A DNA stretch of 64,000 nt from Castellaniella hirudinis_A (lineage in GTDB: Bacteria > Pseudomonadota > Gammaproteobacteria > Burkholderiales > Burkholderiaceae_B). Location: positions 496,001-560,000 of the forward strand of contig NZ_JBLGTV010000001.1 in NCBI RefSeq assembly GCF_047468865.1, written 5' to 3'. The notes beneath the pieces were generated by a model that worked only from the letters and a program-made list of their open reading frames with translations, did no database searches and had not been told where the DNA came from. The position numbers and the translations under genes are program-made. Positions 1 through 9,411 of the stretch are shown piece after piece; positions within the stretch are counted from its first letter, which is position 1, and each line of letters starts with the position of its first letter.

Positions 1-2
1 TG

Positions 3-103
3 GCCGATATGGTCGACGAGGCCATTCCTGTTCCGGTTTCCGCGGCGCCTGTGGCCAGCGCCCGCCAGACCATACCAAACCTCCCGAACTGGAGTCTGTC
101 CAA

Positions 104-107
<4 letters not shown>
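3..107 (+). CDS. C-terminal end of the gene upstream of sufB, probably an Rrf2/SufR-type regulator (partial)
   Basis: The frame starting at base 3 is open until a TGA at 105-107 that overlaps the ATG of sufB in the arrangement ATGA. It gives 34 residues rich in Ala, Pro and Val, ending in NWSLSK. Such a tail has no recognisable domain, so identity rests on position: the gene before sufB in many proteobacterial SUF operons is an Rrf2-family Fe-S-sensing regulator. The overlap implies translational coupling with sufB. What is seen is only an open frame with a well placed stop; the regulator assignment is inference. Confidence 0.45.
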
Positions 108-1552
<1,445 letters not shown>

Positions 1553-1564
1553 GGAACCCATCTC

Positions 1565-2386
1565 ATGCTGAAAATCAACAATCTGCACGCCTCGATCGAG
1601 GACAACGAAATCCTGCGCGGCCTGGATCTGGCCATCAAGCCGGGCGAAGTGCACGCGATCATGGGCCCCAACGGGGCGGGCAAAAGCACGTTGTCCCAGG
1701 TTTTGACGGGCCGCGAAGCCTATCAGGTCACCGAAGGCACAGTCGAATTCGAAGGGCAGAATCTGCTCGATATGCCCGTCGAAGAACGCGCCCGGGCCGG
1801 CATCTTCCTGGCGTTCCAGTATCCCATCGAGATCCCCGGGGTCTCCAACGCCTACTTCATGCGCGCCGCCGTCAATGCCGCGCGCCGCCACCGTGGCCTG
1901 CCCGAACTCGACGCCATGGATTTCGTCAAGAAAGCCAAGGCCGAAATGAAGCTCGTCGGCATGCGCGATGAATTCCTCTACCGCTCGGTCAACGAAGGCT
2001 TTTCCGGCGGCGAGAAAAAACGCAACGAAGTCCTGCAGATGGCCTTGCTGGAACCCAAGCTGGCCATCCTGGACGAAACCGATTCCGGGCTGGATATCGA
2101 CGCCCTGAAAACCGTGGCCGACGGGGTCAACCGCCTGCGTTCGCCCGAACGCGCCATGATCGTCATCACCCATTACCAGCGCCTGCTGGACTACATCGTC
2201 CCGGATTTCGTGCATGTGCTGGCGCACGGCAAGATCGTGCGTTCCGGCGGGCGCGAACTTGCCCTGGAACTCGAAGCCAAGGGCTATGGCTGGATCGAGG
2301 GCGTCAACTTGACGGCCAGCAAGCGTCCCGCCAAACCCGCCGACAAGACCAAGAAGATCGGTGTCAAGCCGGGGGCGCGGGCATGA
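1565..2386 (+). CDS. sufC: SufC, ABC-type ATPase of the SUF complex
   Basis: SufC is a soluble ABC ATPase that drives conformational change of SufBD during cluster assembly. Walker A is GPNGAGKST (residues 34-42), the signature region is FSGGEKKRNE, and Walker B is LAILDETDSGLD with the SUF-typical ETDSGLD form. At 273 residues it is longer than the usual 245-255 because of a basic tail with several Lys and Pro residues after the ABC domain; this tail is unusual but common enough in family members not to suggest an error. Its TGA overlaps the sufD ATG (ATGA), implying coupled translation. Confidence 0.97.
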   Translation: MLKINNLHASIEDNEILRGLDLAIKPGEVHAIMGPNGAGKSTLSQVLTGREAYQVTEGTVEFEGQNLLDMPVEERARAGIFLAFQYPIEIPGVSNAYFMRAAVNAARRHRGLPELDAMDFVKKAKAEMKLVGMRDEFLYRSVNEGFSGGEKKRNEVLQMALLEPKLAILDETDSGLDIDALKTVADGVNRLRSPERAMIVITHYQRLLDYIVPDFVHVLAHGKIVRSGGRELALELEAKGYGWIEGVNLTASKRPAKPADKTKKIGVKPGARA

Positions 2387-3690
2387 GCGCGAACCTGCAG
2401 ATTTGGGCCGATGTGTTCGGCCGGCGCGCGGCCGCGCTGCCCGGGGCTCAGGTGCCCTGGCTGGCCGGCCTGCGGCGCAGCGCCTTGGATCGCTTCCTGT
2501 CGCTGGGCTGGCCCACGCCCAAGAACGATGCCTGGCGGCACACATCGCTGTCGCCCCTGGCGGCGGCCAGCTTTGCCGATGGCGACGCCCAGCCCGTGGC
2601 GGATCAGGTCGCCGCCCTGAAGGCCAGCGAACCCGGCCACTGGCTGGTGTTCGTGGACGGGGCCTACGATGCCGCCCTGTCCGATGTGGGCGCCTTGCCC
2701 GCCGGGGTGTCGGTGCAGCCGCTGTCGCAAGCCTGGGATGCGCAGGCCGATGCCATCCAGGCCGCCTATGGCGCCGCCGAAGACGGCCACAGCACCAGCG
2801 CCCTGAACCTGGCCCTGGCCAGCGACGGGGCCTGGGTGCGGCTGGGCCGCGGGGCCGCGCTCGAACACGCCATCCATATCGTCTGCGTGGCGGCCTCGCC
2901 CCAGGCCGCGCATTTCCTGCGCCACCTGATCCAGGCCGATGCCGGCGCCCAGGGCACGGTGGTAGAGCACTACCTGGGCGTGCAGCACGCCAGCAACTTC
3001 CATCATGCGATCACGCGCCTGGCGCTGGCCCAGGACGCCCGCGTCACGCACCTGAAGCTGCAACAAGAATCCGACCAGGCCTGGCACCTGGGCGAAATCG
3101 ACGCCGTGCAGTCGCGCGGCTCGTACTTCGCTTCGCATTCCGTATCGCTGGGCGCGCGCCTGGCGCGGCACGACATCACCACGCACTTCGCCGATGAACG
3201 CTGCGAAACCCTGTTCAATGGCCTGTACTATGTCGACCAACGCCGCCATGTGGATCACCACACCCTGATCGATCACAACAAGCCGCGCTGCGTCAGCCAT
3301 GAAAACTATCGCGGCATCCTGGCCGATACCGCGCACGGGGTGTTCAGCGGCCGTATCCTGGTGGCCCCGGGGGCCGACGGCACCGATGCCGTCCAGCGCA
3401 ACGACAGCCTGCTGCTGTCGCGCCTGGCCAAATCCGATTCCCGCCCCGAACTCGAAATCTACGCCGACGACGTCAAGTGCGCCCACGGCGCCACGGTGGG
3501 CCAGATCGACGCCGACAGCCTGTTTTACCTGCGCACCCGGGGCCTGGACGAAGCCCATGCCCGCGACATCCTGACCTACGCCTTTGCGGCGGCCAGCGTG
3601 GCGCGCATCGAATCCGCCCCCTTGCGCCAGCGCGTCGAGTCCGCCATTCGCGGCCTGCTGCCCGGCGGCATGACACTGGAGGCCGCATGA
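2383..3690 (+). CDS. sufD: SufD, Fe-S cluster assembly subunit
   Basis: SufD is the SufB paralogue that pairs with it around SufC and helps bring iron into the scaffold. The 435 residues fit the family. The C-terminal beta-helix region carries the conserved histidine motif VKCAHGATVG followed by DADSLFYLRTRG, which aligns with the family hallmark near E. coli His360. The start codon lies within the sufC stop, and the sufD stop in turn overlaps the sufS start, so four consecutive genes are tightly coupled. The N-terminal half is more divergent, as is usual for SufD. Confidence 0.95.
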   Translation: MSANLQIWADVFGRRAAALPGAQVPWLAGLRRSALDRFLSLGWPTPKNDAWRHTSLSPLAAASFADGDAQPVADQVAALKASEPGHWLVFVDGAYDAALSDVGALPAGVSVQPLSQAWDAQADAIQAAYGAAEDGHSTSALNLALASDGAWVRLGRGAALEHAIHIVCVAASPQAAHFLRHLIQADAGAQGTVVEHYLGVQHASNFHHAITRLALAQDARVTHLKLQQESDQAWHLGEIDAVQSRGSYFASHSVSLGARLARHDITTHFADERCETLFNGLYYVDQRRHVDHHTLIDHNKPRCVSHENYRGILADTAHGVFSGRILVAPGADGTDAVQRNDSLLLSRLAKSDSRPELEIYADDVKCAHGATVGQIDADSLFYLRTRGLDEAHARDILTYAFAAASVARIESAPLRQRVESAIRGLLPGGMTLEAA

Positions 3691-4976
3691 ACGCCCCCGT
3701 CAGTTCAATCGAAAGCCTGGGCCTGACGGCCACCGCCGACGCCGACGGCGTCCTGCGGGCCGCCGACGGCCATGCGCTGGCCGATGATTTTCCCCTGCTG
3801 GCGCGGCCCGTGCGCAAGCGCCGTCTGGCCTACCTGGACAACGGCGCCACCACGCAAAAGCCACGCGCCATGATCCAGGCGCTGGATCAGTTCTACGCGC
3901 AGTCCAACGCCAACATCCACCGGGGTGTGCATTGGTTGTCCCAGCATGCGACAGACCTCTACGAGCAGGCCCGCGAGCAGGTTCGCGGCCTGCTCAATGC
4001 CGCCGACAGCCAGGAAATCATCTTCACCCGGGGCACCACCGAGGCCATCAACCTGGTGGCCCAAACCTGGGGGCTGGCCTTGCGGGCCGGCGATGAAATC
4101 CTGGTCACGGGGATGGAACATCACTCCAATATCGTCCCCTGGCAGCTGCTGTGCGCCCGCACCGGGGCGGTGCTGCGCCACGCGCGGATTACCGACACCG
4201 GCGAGCTCGATCTTGCGGACTTCAAGGCGCAGCTGGGCGCCCGCACCCGCCTGGTCGGGCTGGCGCATGTCTCCAACGCCCTGGGCACGGTCAATCCGGT
4301 GGCCGAACTCACCCGCCTGGCCCATGAGGCCGGCGCGCTGGTGCTGATCGACGGCGCCCAGGCCGTGGCCCATGCCGGGGTGGACGTCCAGGCCCTGGAC
4401 TGCGATTTCTACGCGTTTTCCGGCCATAAAATCTATGGCCCCACGGGCATCGGCGCCCTGTACGTTCGCGCCGGCATCCTCAAGAACCTGCCGCCCTGGC
4501 AGGGCGGCGGCGACATGATCCGCACCGTCAGCTTCGAGGGCAGCACCTGGGCCGAGGGCCCGCAGCGCTTCGAGGCGGGCACCCCCAATATCGCCGGCTC
4601 AGTCGCCCTGGGGGCGGCCATCGCCTACGTCCAGCAAATCGGCCTGGACGCCATTGCCGCGCACGAAGCCGCGCTGCTGGCGCAGGCCACCGAGGCCATG
4701 CAGGCCATCCCGGGGGTGCGCCTGGTGGGCACTGCCGCGGACAAGGCGGGCATCCTGTCGTTTCTGGTGGACAGTATCCATCCGCACGACCTGGGCACGA
4801 TCCTGGATACCGAAGGCGTGGCCATCCGGGCGGGGCACCACTGCGCCATGCCGCTGATGTCGCATTTTGGCATCCCCGGCACGGCCCGGGCGTCCTTTGC
4901 CCTGTACAACAACCTGCGCGACGTCGAGGCCCTGGTGGCGGGCGTGCGCAAGGCCCAGAAACTGTTCGGGGTGTAA
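3687..4976 (+). CDS. sufS: SufS, PLP-dependent cysteine desulfurase
   Basis: Converts cysteine to alanine and a protein persulfide that feeds sulfur to SufU and SufB. The PLP-binding lysine is in AFSGHKIYGPTG (Lys248) and the catalytic cysteine is in RAGHHCAMP (Cys386), the sequence context of group II desulfurases. I placed the start at the ATG overlapping the sufD stop (ATGA); the open frame extends further upstream but would overlap sufD by over 200 bases. With this start it has 429 residues and an N-terminal extension of about 25-30 residues beyond the usual SufS core. sufU starts three bases after its stop. Confidence 0.96.
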   Translation: MNAPVSSIESLGLTATADADGVLRAADGHALADDFPLLARPVRKRRLAYLDNGATTQKPRAMIQALDQFYAQSNANIHRGVHWLSQHATDLYEQAREQVRGLLNAADSQEIIFTRGTTEAINLVAQTWGLALRAGDEILVTGMEHHSNIVPWQLLCARTGAVLRHARITDTGELDLADFKAQLGARTRLVGLAHVSNALGTVNPVAELTRLAHEAGALVLIDGAQAVAHAGVDVQALDCDFYAFSGHKIYGPTGIGALYVRAGILKNLPPWQGGGDMIRTVSFEGSTWAEGPQRFEAGTPNIAGSVALGAAIAYVQQIGLDAIAAHEAALLAQATEAMQAIPGVRLVGTAADKAGILSFLVDSIHPHDLGTILDTEGVAIRAGHHCAMPLMSHFGIPGTARASFALYNNLRDVEALVAGVRKAQKLFGV

Positions 4977-4979
4977 GGC

Positions 4980-5432
4980 ATGATGGATAACGACGACGGC
5001 CTGCGCGACCTTTATCAGGAAGTCATCTTCGACCACAACCGCAGCCCGCGCAATTTTCACGCGCTGGACGACGCCTCGCACCGGGCGGACGGCCACAACC
5101 CCCTGTGCGGCGACCAACTGACCGTCTATGCGCGGGTGCGGGACGGCGTCGTGCAGGAAACCAGCTTCATCGGCCACGGCTGCGCGATTTCCACGGCTTC
5201 GGCCTCGCTGATGACCGAAGCCGTGCGCGGCATGACAATCGAAGACGTCGAGGCCCTGTTCAAGAACATCCATGCCATGCTGACCGAAGCCCACCCGGAC
5301 TGCGATCTGGGCAAGCTGGAAGTCCTGTCCGGGGTGCGGGAATTCCCGTCCCGCGTCAAATGCGCCACCCTGGCCTGGCATACCCTGCACAACGCCATCA
5401 CGCAGGCGCAGGCCACGGCCATTACTGAATAA
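4980..5432 (+). CDS. sufU: SufU, IscU-like sulfur acceptor/scaffold
   Basis: SufU is a zinc-containing IscU-like protein that takes persulfide sulfur from SufS. The three conserved cysteines are in NPLCGD (Cys43), GHGCAIS (Cys68) and SRVKCATLAW (Cys128). The spacing between the second and third cysteines is longer than in IscU, which is the SufU-type insertion. The start ATGATGG sits right behind sufS and 150 residues is the usual length. Its pairing with sufS supports SufU rather than IscU. Confidence 0.95.
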   Translation: MMDNDDGLRDLYQEVIFDHNRSPRNFHALDDASHRADGHNPLCGDQLTVYARVRDGVVQETSFIGHGCAISTASASLMTEAVRGMTIEDVEALFKNIHAMLTEAHPDCDLGKLEVLSGVREFPSRVKCATLAWHTLHNAITQAQATAITE

Positions 5433-5455
5433 CGCGATGAACCAGAGGTAACATC

Positions 5456-6013
5456 ATGAGTTTCAATCGTCAGGAAGTGATCGTCAACCGGGACTGCCCG
5501 GCGGTCACCGTGCCTTATGGCTCGCCTGTCACCATCGAAGCGGGTTGCGAGGCCGTCATCACCCAGCAACTGGGCGGCACCTACACCGTCATGGTCGAGG
5601 GCAACCTGTACCGCATCGAAGGCGTGGACGGCGACGCCCTGGGCTTCGAGCCCACCGAGGAAATCAAGCACGTCCACGATGGCCCAGCCACCCAGGAATC
5701 CGTCGAGGAAGCCGCCTGGACCATGCTGTCCACCTGCTACGACCCGGAAATCCCGGTGGATATCGTCAACCTGGGACTGGTCTACGAATGCGCCGTGCTG
5801 CCCGCCAGCACCGAGGGCCGTTTCCGCATCGAAATCAAGATGACGCTGACCGCCGCCGGCTGCGGCATGGGCACGATGATCGCCGACGAAGCCCGCAACA
5901 AGCTGCTGAATATCGAAGGCGTGGACGAAGCCACCGTCGACCTGGTCTGGGATCCCCCCTGGAGCCGGGAGATGATCAGCGAGCCGGCGCGCTTGCAGCT
6001 GGGGCTGCTTTAG
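5456..6013 (+). CDS. sufT: SufT, Fe-S maturation factor (DUF59/MIP18 family, long form)
   Basis: SufT proteins help transfer Fe-S clusters to target proteins. The C-terminal half (about residues 85-175) is a DUF59 domain with the signature TCYDPEIPVDIVNLGLVYEC and the family cysteine in TAAGCGMG; the N-terminal 80 residues are the extension found only in the long SufT form located in suf operons. GAGGTAAC lies 4 bases before the ATG as a ribosome site. It is the last gene of the operon, followed by a strong terminator. Confidence 0.93.
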   Translation: MSFNRQEVIVNRDCPAVTVPYGSPVTIEAGCEAVITQQLGGTYTVMVEGNLYRIEGVDGDALGFEPTEEIKHVHDGPATQESVEEAAWTMLSTCYDPEIPVDIVNLGLVYECAVLPASTEGRFRIEIKMTLTAAGCGMGTMIADEARNKLLNIEGVDEATVDLVWDPPWSREMISEPARLQLGLL

Positions 6014-6053
6014 CCATCTCGCAGTACCCGGCGCGGTGGGGATCTGTTTTAAT

Positions 6054-6090
6054 ACCGTACCCGCCCACTGGGGTGCGGTTTTTCCTCTTT
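6054..6090 (+). terminator. Rho-independent terminator of the suf operon
   Basis: A nine-pair stem (6054-6062 with 6072-6080, one G-T pair), with the GC-rich core ACCC/GGGT and a loop of nine bases, runs directly into TTTTTCCTCTTT. It is 40 bases after the sufT stop and ends just before the next gene, so it closes the suf transcript. Confidence 0.8.
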
Positions 6091-6106
6091 ACGGTTTGTT
6101 CCCTTG

Positions 6107-7963
6107 ATGTCTTTTTCAACGGATACCATGTTGGGCGCGTGCCTGGCGCCCAACACGGCGACATGTCCCGATCCGGCCCGCGACGCGGCCTGGATTCAGT
6201 CCTATCCCCTGGACGCCGTCTTCCAGCCCATCGTCTGGCTGCGCGAGGGCTCCATCCTGGGCCACGAGGGCCTGATCCGCGGGGTGCCGGGCACGCCCTG
6301 GCATGCCCCGGACGCCTTGTTCGCCCAGGCCCGCCGGCAGGGCATGGGGATCGCGCTCGAACACCGCTGCTGCCGCACGGTCGTCCAACAATTCGCCGCC
6401 CTGAACCTGCCCGGCCGTCTGTTCATCAATATCAGCCCGGCCGCCTTGCTGGCCGCGCCCGCCGCCGGGCTGGATTTTCCGGCGCTGCTGGCGCAAAACG
6501 GCCTGGACGTCCACCGGCTGGTGATAGAAATCACCGAACAGGCACTGGCGCACGAAGCCGGCACTTTGTCGCCTCTGATCGACCAATTGCAGGCCGCCGG
6601 CGTGCATTTTGCGATTGACGACCTGGGGGTGGGGGGCTCCAACCTGACGCGCTGGCTCAATCTGCGGCCTAAATACATCAAGACCGACAAATCCTTCGTT
6701 ACCGGCATCCAGGACGATATCCTGCGCCAGCAGATCCTGCGCTCTGTCTCCGACATCGCCGCCGTCGCCGGCGCCATCGTGGTGGCCGAGGGCATCGAAA
6801 GCCTGGACGAACTGGCATGCGTCTGCGACCAGGGCATCGCCTGCGCCCAGGGCTATTACATCGAACGGCCCCAGCGACAGCCTGTGCGCACTCGCTGGCC
6901 CGAACTTTCCGCGCATCTGTCGGCCCAGCGCCTGGAGACCCTGCGCTGCTGCTCCGATCCCAGCCTGCCGCAGGGGGATGCGCAGGGCTGGGCCCTGCAG
7001 TTGCTGCGCCGGGTCGACAGCGTGACATCGCAGATGTCCAGCGAAGCCGTCTTCAGCCTTTTTCTGGCCAAACCCGATCTCTACACGATTCCGGTCGTCG
7101 AAAACGACATGCCCATCGGGGTGCTGAAGCGCAGCAGCCTGATCGAGCGGTTCTCGTTGCCGTTTCAGCGCGAACTGTATGGGGCCAGCCCGTGCCGCCT
7201 GTTCATGGACAGCAAGCCCCTGATCGTGGACATGCACACCCCGCTGCTGACGCTCAGTCGCTGGCTGGCCGAAGCCGAAGGCCATGCCCTGGCCACCGAT
7301 TTCATCATCACGGGCCGCGGGCGCTATTTGGGGGTGGGTTCCAGCCAGGATTTGCTGCAAGCCTTGAATCGCCTGCAGCTGCGGGCCGCGCGCCACGCCA
7401 ACCCCTTGACCCAGCTGCCGGGCAATGTCCCCATCGACCGCCAGATCCAGCGCTACCTGGCCAGCAATCTGCCTTTTGCCGTCTGCCATGCCGACCTGGA
7501 TCATTTCAAGCCGTTCAACGACTGCTTCGGCTACCGCCTGGGCGACGACGTGATCCGCTTGCTCAGTCGGGTGTTGTCCGCGCACGTCGACGGCGAGCGG
7601 GATTTCCTGGGTCATATCGGCGGCGATGACTTCATCGTGCTGTTCCGCAGCGCCGACTGGCAGGCCCGCTGCCGGCGGATGCTGGATGCCTTCTCGCAGG
7701 GCATGGCGCAGCTGATGGTCGAGGCCGGCAAGGGCGATGTCCGCGAATACCAGACCGAAGACCGCCAGGGCCGCCTGCGCCGCTTTGGCTTGCCCACCTT
7801 GTCCTTGGGCGTGGTGCCGGTGGATCCCGGCGTCTACCAATCGCGCCACCAGATCGCCCAGGCCGCCAGCGAGGCCAAGTCCCAGGCCAAGAAACAGCCC
7901 GGCTCCACCCTGTTCATCGAGCGCCGCAATATTTTTACCCCGCCGGCCCAGCAGGTTGCCTGA
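6107..7963 (+). CDS. c-di-GMP signalling protein, EAL-CBS-GGDEF
   Basis: A soluble 618-residue protein with an EAL phosphodiesterase domain first (about 20-265), a CBS-like pair in the middle (about 300-425) and a C-terminal GGDEF domain (about 435-600). The EAL motif reads GHEGLIR, so Glu is kept but Ala is replaced by Gly; DDLGVGGSNL replaces the usual DDFGTGYSSL, while KTDKSF and AEGIES remain. The cyclase motif is GGDDF near residue 505, compatible with activity. CBS modules often bind adenine nucleotides, so the protein may couple energy state to c-di-GMP (inference). I used the ATG at 6107 rather than the TTG just before it. No partner gene is adjacent. Confidence 0.9.
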   Translation: MSFSTDTMLGACLAPNTATCPDPARDAAWIQSYPLDAVFQPIVWLREGSILGHEGLIRGVPGTPWHAPDALFAQARRQGMGIALEHRCCRTVVQQFAALNLPGRLFINISPAALLAAPAAGLDFPALLAQNGLDVHRLVIEITEQALAHEAGTLSPLIDQLQAAGVHFAIDDLGVGGSNLTRWLNLRPKYIKTDKSFVTGIQDDILRQQILRSVSDIAAVAGAIVVAEGIESLDELACVCDQGIACAQGYYIERPQRQPVRTRWPELSAHLSAQRLETLRCCSDPSLPQGDAQGWALQLLRRVDSVTSQMSSEAVFSLFLAKPDLYTIPVVENDMPIGVLKRSSLIERFSLPFQRELYGASPCRLFMDSKPLIVDMHTPLLTLSRWLAEAEGHALATDFIITGRGRYLGVGSSQDLLQALNRLQLRAARHANPLTQLPGNVPIDRQIQRYLASNLPFAVCHADLDHFKPFNDCFGYRLGDDVIRLLSRVLSAHVDGERDFLGHIGGDDFIVLFRSADWQARCRRMLDAFSQGMAQLMVEAGKGDVREYQTEDRQGRLRRFGLPTLSLGVVPVDPGVYQSRHQIAQAASEAKSQAKKQPGSTLFIERRNIFTPPAQQVA

Positions 7964-7996
7964 AAAGATTTAAATTATGTGCTAGAATCTTTTTCT

Positions 7997-8075
<79 letters not shown>

Positions 8076-8096
8076 CGAAAAAGCAGTAAAAATAAG

Positions 8097-8132
8097 GGCT
8101 TACACGCTTTGGTGTGTAAGCCTTTATTCTTT
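8097..8132 (+). terminator. Rho-independent terminator of tRNA-Pro
   Basis: Perfect nine-pair stem GGCTTACAC (8097-8105) with GTGTAAGCC (8114-8122), eight-base loop, then the T-rich tract TTTATTCTTT. A group II intron 5' end begins at the next base, which matches the known habit of some bacterial introns to insert right behind terminators. Confidence 0.85.
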
Positions 8133-8280
8133 GTGCGCCCAGCATGGGCGCACGCCTGCGGGTGCAAGTCCCGCCATAAGTTGATCACAGCGAATGAAGT
8201 GAAGCGCAACTGCGCCAGGGGGGCCGAGCGTGGGAAGGAAGTGTGGAGCATAAGCTGCGAGCCGAGGAATACGAATCGGA
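8133..8280 (+). mobile_element. Group II intron 5' fragment (domain I), truncated
   Basis: The stretch begins with GTGCGCCCAGCATGGGCGCA, a typical bacterial group II intron 5' end, followed by CTGCGGGTGCAAGTCCCGCC, which folds as a short stem-loop as in intron domain I. It continues with GATCACAGCGAATGAAGTGA-type intron sequence until about 8280, where it is replaced without a gap by an IS66 transposase end. No maturase or domain V/VI follows, so the element is dead. The intron identification is by recall of family 5' ends, not by a structural search; the exact right edge is uncertain. Confidence 0.55.
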
Positions 8281-8405
8281 TATCTGAAGGACGTGCTCAC
8301 GCGTCTGCCGACGCAGAAAAGCCATCTGATCGCCGAGCTGCTGCCGCATCGGTGGACTCGCGTCACTTGAACGCGGTCGTCAAGACGGGTTTACCGGGTG
8401 CTTAC
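8281..8405 (+). mobile_element. IS66-family element, right-end remnant (tnpC C-terminus plus terminal repeat)
   Basis: Bases 8281-8370 encode YLKDVLTRLPTQ, then AELLPHRW and a stop, which is the conserved C-terminus of IS66-family TnpC transposases. After the stop, the sequence runs through CGGTCGTCAAGACGGGTTTA and ends at CCGGGTGCTTAC (8405), matching the form of IS66 terminal inverted repeats. Everything upstream of this tail is missing. The element end lies inside the 3' end of the opposite-strand brnA gene. Confidence 0.7.
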
Positions 8406-8670
8406 GATGCACCCGCAGCCACTCTCGCATGGCATCGTTGACGCGAGTCTGCCACCCTTGCCCGGTAGCCTTCAGTCCCTCCAAGACGTCTTGATCAAAG
8501 CGAATAGTGGTCTGAATCTTTGTCGGGGATTTTTGAAGTCCGCGAACGCGCCGGATCGCCTGTTGAAATTCGGCGGGCATATCCGATAGTCGCTTGGCTT
8601 TCTTGAAGTCGGACTCGCTCCATTCGGGAGCATCCTCATCAATCAGTGCTGGATTGGGTTTCTTGCTCAT
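8380..8670 (-). CDS. brnA: BrnA-type antitoxin with IS66-derived C-terminus
   Basis: A 96-residue antitoxin of the BrnA/DUF4415 family: it neutralises the BrnT RNase and represses its own operon through a ribbon-helix-helix domain. The visible domain is KIQTTIRFDQDVLEGLKATG followed by WQTRVNDAMREWL, typical of BrnA C-terminal RHH domains. The start overlaps the end of brnT by 32 bases, the family's usual toxin-first arrangement. The last residues after the domain (KHPVNPS and the TGA) are read from the inverted repeat of an IS66 remnant, so the native C-terminus was replaced; the RHH core is intact. Confidence 0.85.
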   Translation of the reverse strand: MSKKPNPALIDEDAPEWSESDFKKAKRLSDMPAEFQQAIRRVRGLQKSPTKIQTTIRFDQDVLEGLKATGQGWQTRVNDAMREWLRVHRKHPVNPS

Positions 8671-8923
8671 AAAAACGCACCTCTCTGGAGTTGGCCTTTC
8701 TTAGACTGATGACACGAACCGCATTGCCACGCAAGGAAAATGCCAGGAAATACAGGCGACGCCCTATCAGCCCGAACGCTTGGTATCGATCTTCGCCGTA
8801 GTCACGACGGGTATCGAGCTTGATGACTGCGGTATCGAAATCGAAGTCTGCAACAAGATCGAACGACAAGCCGCGCTCTTGTATGTTGCGCTCGCTCTTT
8901 GCGGGGTCGTATTCGATTTCCAT
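8639..8923 (-). CDS. brnT: BrnT-type ribonuclease toxin
   Basis: A 94-residue BrnT-family (DUF497) toxin. The family pattern is clear: EYDPAKSERNIQERGLSF at the N-terminus, then D-rich strand DTRRDYGEDRYQAFGLI, then RRLYFLAFSLRG and VRVISLRKANSREVRFYE. BrnT is a RelE-fold RNase that stalls growth until BrnA is degraded. It is the first gene of a two-gene operon read leftwards, with two copies of the 9-mer ATTGTAGAT upstream as candidate BrnA operator sites. Confidence 0.88.
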   Translation of the reverse strand: MEIEYDPAKSERNIQERGLSFDLVADFDFDTAVIKLDTRRDYGEDRYQAFGLIGRRLYFLAFSLRGNAVRVISLRKANSREVRFYEQETQSSTD

Positions 8924-8930
8924 GATTCTA

Positions 8931-8972
8931 ATTGTAGATTCAATTTAATCGGATTACAAGCAGATTGTAGAT
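8931..8972. promoter_or_regulatory. Direct repeat ATTGTAGAT x2 upstream of brnT, candidate operator
   Basis: ATTGTAGAT occurs at 8931-8939 and again at 8964-8972. The start-to-start distance is 33 bases, close to three helical turns, and the first copy is only eight bases before the brnT start. Autoregulation by the BrnA-BrnT complex is known for the family; that these repeats are the binding sites is inference. Confidence 0.4.
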
Positions 8973-9263
8973 GCAAATTGATTGCCCCCAAGGGCGGCCC
9001 CGCACACGGGGAATCGTCTGCGCTATCATCGTCCATATCAATTGGATACGGTAGGGGGTGGGGATGCGTGCTGTTTTTTTTGGGACGTCAGTGCGTGAGC
9101 GTCATCTGAGCGATAAAGCCGAATCGAGTTTCACCCGCTGACTTGGCTCTCTGGTCAAACAGGGCAAGGATGCGACGAGGGAGGGTGAATCCCCCCGGGG
9201 TTTGAGGAGGCTCCAACCTTTGAGAGAATGGAGCCATGATCAAGCAGAGCAATAAATTTGACC
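8973..9263. other. Intergenic scar region with no convincing gene
   Basis: No supported coding region. The only structures I see are an inverted repeat GGCTCCA (9209-9215) with TGGAGCC (9229-9235) and a short open frame starting at 9236 that looks like the first residues of a lost transposon gene (MIKQSNKF) before it runs into the antisense IS5-type remnant. The stretch probably consists of joined mobile-element ends. Confidence 0.4.
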
Positions 9264-9411
9264 ACCATCACGCCTTCGTCGGACGCGTTAAAGGCGTGCT
9301 TCAAATACAGCAGGGCGATTCATCACGCGCAGCGGTGCACGCGGGCGGCCGGCCTTGCTGGCCGGCATCTTGCGCTGAAGCTTCTCGCCAAAGAGATCCA
9401 ATCGGGCATGG
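9264..9411 (-). mobile_element. IS5-family transposase fragment, frameshifted
   Basis: Read leftwards, the sequence encodes LDLFGEKLQRKMPASKAGRP then RAPLRVM and, after one extra A, continues in the next frame as IALLYLKHAFNASDEGVM. The YLKHAFN-SDE-V pattern is characteristic of the N-terminal part of IS5-group transposases. Both the upstream N-terminus and the whole catalytic part are missing. It directly abuts the 3' end of the AT-rich membrane-protein gene. Confidence 0.5.

Noticed and set aside
2284..3558. 424-codon minus-strand frame under sufD
   Set aside because: Antisense shadow of sufD without start site or domain.
6116..7849. 577-codon minus-strand frame under the EAL-CBS-GGDEF gene
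   Set aside because: Antisense shadow; the plus-strand gene shows all domain motifs.
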